DNA of 64,000 bases, taken from Phylloscopus collybita. Lineage: Eukaryota > Chordata > Aves > Passeriformes > Phylloscopidae. The notes under the pieces are model-generated. The model was not told the origin of the DNA and did not search any database. It was given only the letters and a program-made list of their open reading frames with translations. Position 1 is the first letter of the stretch. Every line of letters starts with the position of its first letter. Below are positions 59,092-64,000 of the stretch, piece after piece. The stretch spans positions 1,653,001-1,717,000 of the forward strand of contig JAJNNQ010000075.1 of the NCBI GenBank assembly GCA_027886175.1. Direction: 5' to 3'. The translations under genes and the position numbers were made by a program.

Positions 59092-61799
59092 TTCATGGAC
59101 TGGAACTGATCACAGAGACTGGAGTGTCTGGCATCTCCCTAAAACAGGACAGTTTTGTCTGTGGGTAAATTCACATGCACATCACCCCTGACTTTTGGCC
59201 TGGTTCCCTCACAGGGCACCAGCTTTAAAGCCACGAAGCTCAGAGCACACCTGAGCTGCTTCCTCACCCACCTGAGCTCTGGGCTGAGCACTCGTGGAGG
59301 TCTAATAGCCATCCTGAACCTGTCCTGGTCATGCCCGTGCCCTGATGTGCCTTTCTCCCATACCTCTGCTTCTAGAGTTGGTAGGAATGGGATTCTGTTG
59401 ACAGTCTTGGTCACAAGTTTAGTCAAGTTATGGGAAGGAGATACCAAAACTAACCCTCAATTTCACCCAGCAGGCACTTGGGATACAGAGCTGCATATGA
59501 AGTGCACTCAGATAATGGGAGTAAAGCCTTCCATGTGGATGGGTTTAGTCTGGGAGAGCAGATTAAACAGGGAATTGTGGTGGAATCACCATTCCCCTTG
59601 TTCTGTCCCAGCCTCCAGCAGATCCTGAAGCAGAATCTCTGTGTAGGTCCTTTTCTGATCAGTCTCTGAGTCTCAGCAAAAGCTGAGGGGCCAAAACTCT
59701 GCATTTTGGTCCTTCAGAATTCAGATTCAGGACATGAACCAGAAAAAAAGAATGACAGCACCCCTGCTCCCAGCTGTTTCTCCTGTTTTTAGGGCCATAC
59801 ACTGAATTTCATCATCTTTCTCTGGTTTGGCTGCCTTCAACACAAATATACCCAAACTCCTGACACAAAACTAACAAGTAGGGAAGTGTTAGCTTCCAAA
59901 TCCCAAAATCCAAACTGGCAGAGACCAGGGCATCCCCCTCTTCATCCCAGCAAGGCAAAAATAAAAAAGCCAGGGACTTGCACCGGGAATTGCGTTCCTG
60001 CCTCAGGGCAGAGGGAAGGATCAGACTCCTCAAAGTGCCCTGGAAACAGCGGGGCAAAGCAGCCGCCCTGCCAGGGCAGCCCAGTTTCTTCAGGAAGCTG
60101 GAGCTGCAGCTTTCACAGCCTCCAGGTCCCTTCTTCCCAGCTTCTAAACACCGGGCAGATCCCAAGCCAGTAACTGTTTGTTTAATGACATGGACCACTC
60201 AAGACCTATTGAGAGCATTCAGCTTAATGAGGTGTGTGGCAATTATCGGCTCTATTGAAACTCGAGCCAGGGAACACAAAGAAATATATTTAAACTCAAC
60301 AGATCTGCAATTCTGATGTGCTAAAGGACGTCCTTTCCCAGCCTGGCCGTCTCCCCGCGCTGAAGGATAAAATATGGGATTTCAGTATCAGATTGTTGTC
60401 TGCAAGAAGAGAGCGTGCCAAAAGGAAATTCAGAGGCTGGAGGTGACATTGGCAGAGCCACCCCAGAGACACACAGTTGCTGAGTTCTCCCCGGGATGCT
60501 TGCTGAGAATCCCAAACCAGGTTTCTAACCTATTTATCCCAAGCTTGCTCCAATAGTGTCCTGGGGAATGTGGGACTTGCAGGAGATGATTAGAATCAGT
60601 GCCCGCCCGTAGACTTTGTCAAAATTTCACTGATTGTAAGAGTGGGGAGATAAAGGAAAGGAGATGAGTTACAGAGGTGTTGGTGATGCTCTGGAAGTGT
60701 CACTGGACCTGCAGGAAAAACAGAAACTCTCCAACAGCATTTTTAGTGTTAGAGAATCAAGGCATTACTTTATTCTGGCCAGGATGTTGTTCTGGCCAGG
60801 ATGTGCAGCAGAAATCATTTCATCCACACATTGCCCGGGTTGTGCCGAGAAAATCATTCCATCACACACAACCTTTAGTAGATTTTTCAAATATTTTATA
60901 CAGTCAAAACCCAGGGAAATTCATTGGTTTGATGTTCATTGGTCCCAAGTAGGGCAGTTCTTAGTATTTGGGGTTCTAGGGACATCAGGCACCACACAGG
61001 TGAATCAAACACCTAAAAGTCTCTGTGGACCCAGTTCCTCTCACAAAGAAAAGCTTTCCGTTTTTACAGCCTGCTCCCATTACCTAAATACATCAGATAT
61101 TCAAGGTGGGTGGTGAAAAGGACCAAATATTTAGGATAGGTGGTGAAAACGGACAGGAATGCCTCTGTGTGCTCTCCCTTTGTGGTGTCATGACCATCAT
61201 CCTCATTTGCTGCAGTCATAGATGGAAAACTACACTGGAGAGGTGATGATTTTGACTCTGGTGTCCGTGTTTCCCTGCACCCTAATTCCACCTTGTACAC
61301 CCACACAAAACATTCTGCAGTGACTGCTGTGGAACCTGAATATGGGAGGATGTTAAAAGTTGAAAACAAAATTAAAAAAAAAATTTAAAAAAAGGAAAAA
61401 AGAGAGAGGTAGAGAGAAAAAAAGGGAAGCTGAAAAGCTGATCCTTTCACCAGGCTGCCACTCATTAAATTACCCGTAAAAGTCCCCGTCGCAATAATGG
61501 GAGTAGTTGCCTGTGAAACTCCCTGGGCAACTGGATGTAAATTCCACCTTTACTCTCCCTGGGACAACGACAGCGCATTGAGCCCGGTAATTGCTGATGT
61601 TTCTGCATTGTGATCATGTCCACAAGCTGTTGGGTTCACAATGGAACTGATCGCTTTCCTTGGCTCGTTTTTCTCCACCCCATCTCTGTACAGACACAGG
61701 CAGGGATGGATTTAGCGCTGAAAGCAGCCGGGACAGGAGGAATTTCTGTCCTGTCACTGCACAGTGGTGCTGTGTGGCCATGCTTAATTCTCCCTGGGA

Positions 61800-61991
61800 T
61801 GCACCAGGGGAGGTGTGAGCTGGACATTAGGAAGGATTTGTTTGCTGAGAGTGTGGTCAAAAATCAGAACAGGCTTTTTAGAGAGGTGGTTGATGTCCCA
61901 TCCCTGCCAGTGCTAAAGAAGTATTTGGACAATGCCTTTAATTAAACAGTGGGGCTAGATAATCATTGCAGGTCTTTTCCAACTGGAAACC
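61800..61991 (+). mobile_element. CR1-like 3'-end fragment, plus orientation
   Basis: GTGAGCTGGACATTAGGAAGG, AATCAGAACAGGCTTTTTAG, GATGTCCCATCCCTGCC, GCAGGTCTTTTCCAACTGG. The tail runs into an (ATTCT)n array. Confidence 0.85.
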
Positions 61992-62118
61992 ATTCTATTC
62001 TATTCTATTCTATTCTATTCTATTCTATTCTATTCTATTCTATTCTATTCTATTCTATTCCATTCCATTCCATTCCATTCCATTCCATTCCATTCCATTC
62101 CATTCCATTCCATTCCAT
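61992..62118 (+). repeat. (ATTCT)14-(ATTCC)11 pentanucleotide array
   Basis: About 14 perfect ATTCT units switch abruptly to about 11 ATTCC units. The array begins exactly where the CR1 tail would carry its ATTCTATGA repeats, so it probably grew from that tail. Confidence 0.97.
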
Positions 62119-64000
62119 CTGTAAGGTCTTTGATGATCCCAGAGGAGAACAGTGGGGCTTGTACAGGTCACAGAGACCTGAGTGTTTAAACTGAGCCAGA
62201 ACCCCCCTTTCCAGTCCCCAGGATGGGGTTTCCCACATTTGCCTCATCCACAAACCATTGTGACCACAGGCCAGAGGGACATTCCCAGCAGGAGCTGCCC
62301 CTATGGGGATTCACTGCAGGTGACAAGGTGACCTCTTTGCCACGTGCCAGGCTCTAACCAACCTCCTCCTCCAGGAGCTGGATAGGAGTATCAGGTCTTG
62401 CTGTCAGCTGGTGAGGTTTGGATTTAAGCTAAAGGGGACATCAGGTAAAATCTCCAATGATTTCAGCAGTTTACACAGGAAAATTTTACACAGTGCTTCC
62501 TTCCTTGCCCCATGTTTTGCTGTCCATCTCTCACCACATCCAACCTCTGCTCTCAGGGGATGTCCAGATCAGACAACAGGGACAGACATGTGGAGAAGCA
62601 AGGAGCTGGAATGCAACACACCCTCCTGAGAGGCAATGAAAATGCACTCACCCAAATCCCTTTGCCATTTGGTTGGCAAATCCAACCCCGAGGCAAAACC
62701 AAAGCTAAACACTTTATCTGCAAGCTCAGCTGCTCCAGCCAGGGGGTTTCTTGCTGGAGGAACAGTGTGTGTCATAAGGAGCTGAAGATGTCAAGGAGAG
62801 GTTTGAGATCTGCCCCTGGGCAATTACTCACAGCTCTTTATCAATCTCTGGAGCTTTCATGGCCACTACAGCTCATCTCAAACATAGGAAATGACTTATC
62901 AAGTTATTCCTGCCCTGGGTGAGATTGGGGATTCGAGGGGAGGGGAGATGTGTCACCCAAGATGATTCCTGCAGCAGGGAGGGTGGAAGCTGATTAATTT
63001 CTGTGCCTCTGGTTCCTCTTCCACATCATGGACCCCATTCAGGAGCCACTCAGCCACAAATCCAGGCAGAAGCTCAGCCCTGCTGAGGAGACCAAAGCGT
63101 GTTTTGACCAAAGAACACGGCAAACATGAAGCAAAACTTCCCAACAACAAGAGAGATTTGGAGGGTTTGTCCTGCAGTGAGAGATTTATGGAGCCCAGCC
63201 TACTTAGCACAGCAGAGGTTGGGATGGAACTTGTTCAGGGACCCCTCCAGAGATCAGACACTCTGAGACATCCTAATAAAGGTGACAGAGGTGGAAAAGC
63301 ACCTAAAAGTGGAAGATGAAACACCACTAACAAAACAGAAGTGGTGAGCATTGGGAGGAAGGGGGATTTGATTTTTTTCAGAGCAAAGGGGACAGCAAGA
63401 GAATGGAAAAATACAACAGGAAAGCAGGAAAATCCCCAGCACTTCAGTCTACATTGTTGTGTTTCAGTTATCCATTCATTATAAAAACCCCTCCAGCCCT
63501 GGAGCCACCTGATTTATCAAGAAGCAAATAATATAATTTGGAGGCAGTTATGGCCATGTTTTGCAGTCAGCATCCTGGATGCCTCCAAGGTGAGGACATG
63601 GAGAGCAGAAGGACCAGAGAAGGATGTTTATCTCTTTGGGCCACCAAAATGTGACAGCACTGCAGTGGTCTTCCAGGAACAGCTCACACTGAGACAAGAC
63701 TAATTAGACATTCATTAAGTGCCTAACTCAGCACAGCACTTAAGCACACATTTAACCTTCTCTCATTACAGGGTCACATCATCATCCTGTTAAAGCCCCA
63801 GCTCCAATTACAGAAGTCAGCTCACATTTGAGAGGGCCACCAGCATTTCAGACTGTGAAGAACCAATGCCCAGCATTTCAGGAGGTTTTCACTTCTTCAC
63901 TCTCCTGCACTTGCACGCCAAACCTATTCCAGGAATGCCAGCTTGCATCCCAAAAAAGTGAGTTTACATCTAAACATCAGGACCTACAGACAAACCTCTG

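Larger units (their letters stand above)
24682..64000 (-). other. ADGRB1: ADGRB1 intron upstream of TSR1 (partial, at least 39.3 kb)
   Basis: This is the sequence 5' of the TSR1 exon in transcription order. It ends at the acceptor AG at 24682-24683, preceded by a modest pyrimidine tract. I found no exon-like segment resembling the BAI1 N-terminal (signal peptide and CUB-like) region. The intron holds most of the CR1 fragments, all the LTR-like sequences, the minisatellite and several simple repeats listed separately. Stretches without recognisable repeats include about 28.8-30.6, 37.9-40.7, 42.0-45.1, 50.0-54.2 and 59.1-61.8 kb. An unannotated alternative first exon or non-coding RNA cannot be excluded by eye. 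Confidence 0.75.

Noticed and set aside
61505..61532. AGTTGCC/GGCAACT inverted repeat as an X-box
   Set aside because: The 7-bp arms are separated by 14 bases, too far apart for a normal RFX site.
61992..62118. Satellite or centromeric (ATTCC)n array
   Set aside because: Only about 11 ATTCC units, directly continuing a CR1 tail. Too short and too local for satellite DNA.
24682..64000. Search for the BAI1 N-terminal exon on the minus strand
   Set aside because: No segment with the signal peptide or the expected cysteine-rich N-terminal sequence was found, so no exon is called.

Overview
The window is vertebrate nuclear DNA, almost certainly avian. Three things point to birds: about 25 truncated copies of the CR1 LINE 3' end, several with the ATTCTATGA-type tail; solo retroviral LTRs; and short exons separated by kilobase introns with GT-AG splice signals. 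The number of LTRs suggests a songbird-like genome, but the species cannot be named from this sequence alone.

One gene can be supported. It is on the minus strand and fills the window: a central part of ADGRB1 (BAI1, brain-specific angiogenesis inhibitor 1), an adhesion G-protein-coupled receptor. In transcription order (descending coordinates) the exons are thrombospondin repeat TSR1 (24681-24523), a short linker exon (16449-16342), TSR2 (10154-9990), TSR3 (8155-7991), TSR4 (3917-3753) and TSR5 (1178-1014). All six are symmetric phase 1-1 exons and join into one continuous 306-codon frame. Five TSRs, together with near-identity to remembered mammalian BAI1, separate it from BAI2 and BAI3, which have four. 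The signal peptide and N-terminal exon should lie beyond 64000. The hormone-receptor, GAIN/GPS, seven-helix and cytoplasmic exons should lie before position 1.

Layout: 1-1013 is the start of the intron after TSR5. 1-16.5 kb is exon-rich, with five exons in introns of 1.8-6.2 kb. 16.5-24.5 kb is one intron with almost no recognisable repeats. 24.7-64 kb is a single intron of at least 39 kb that holds most of the mobile-element debris: CR1 fragments in both orientations, an LTR inserted into a CR1 at 41.4 kb, two tail-to-tail LTR-like sequences at 48.2-48.8 kb, and an LTR carrying a 31/37-bp minisatellite at 31.1-32.0 kb. Simple repeats include a hexanucleotide array (11.6 kb), a 132-bp pure purine tract (47.5 kb) and a pentanucleotide array grown from a CR1 tail (62 kb).

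The gene's product would be one extracellular chain of tandem TSR domains that binds ligands such as phosphatidylserine, CD36 and RTN4R (known for the family). No second protein-coding gene, structural RNA gene, CRISPR array or novel multi-gene system was found. The most informative small observations are the linker exon, the repeat-derived splice acceptor of TSR5, the higher-order minisatellite and a 13-bp perfect hairpin.
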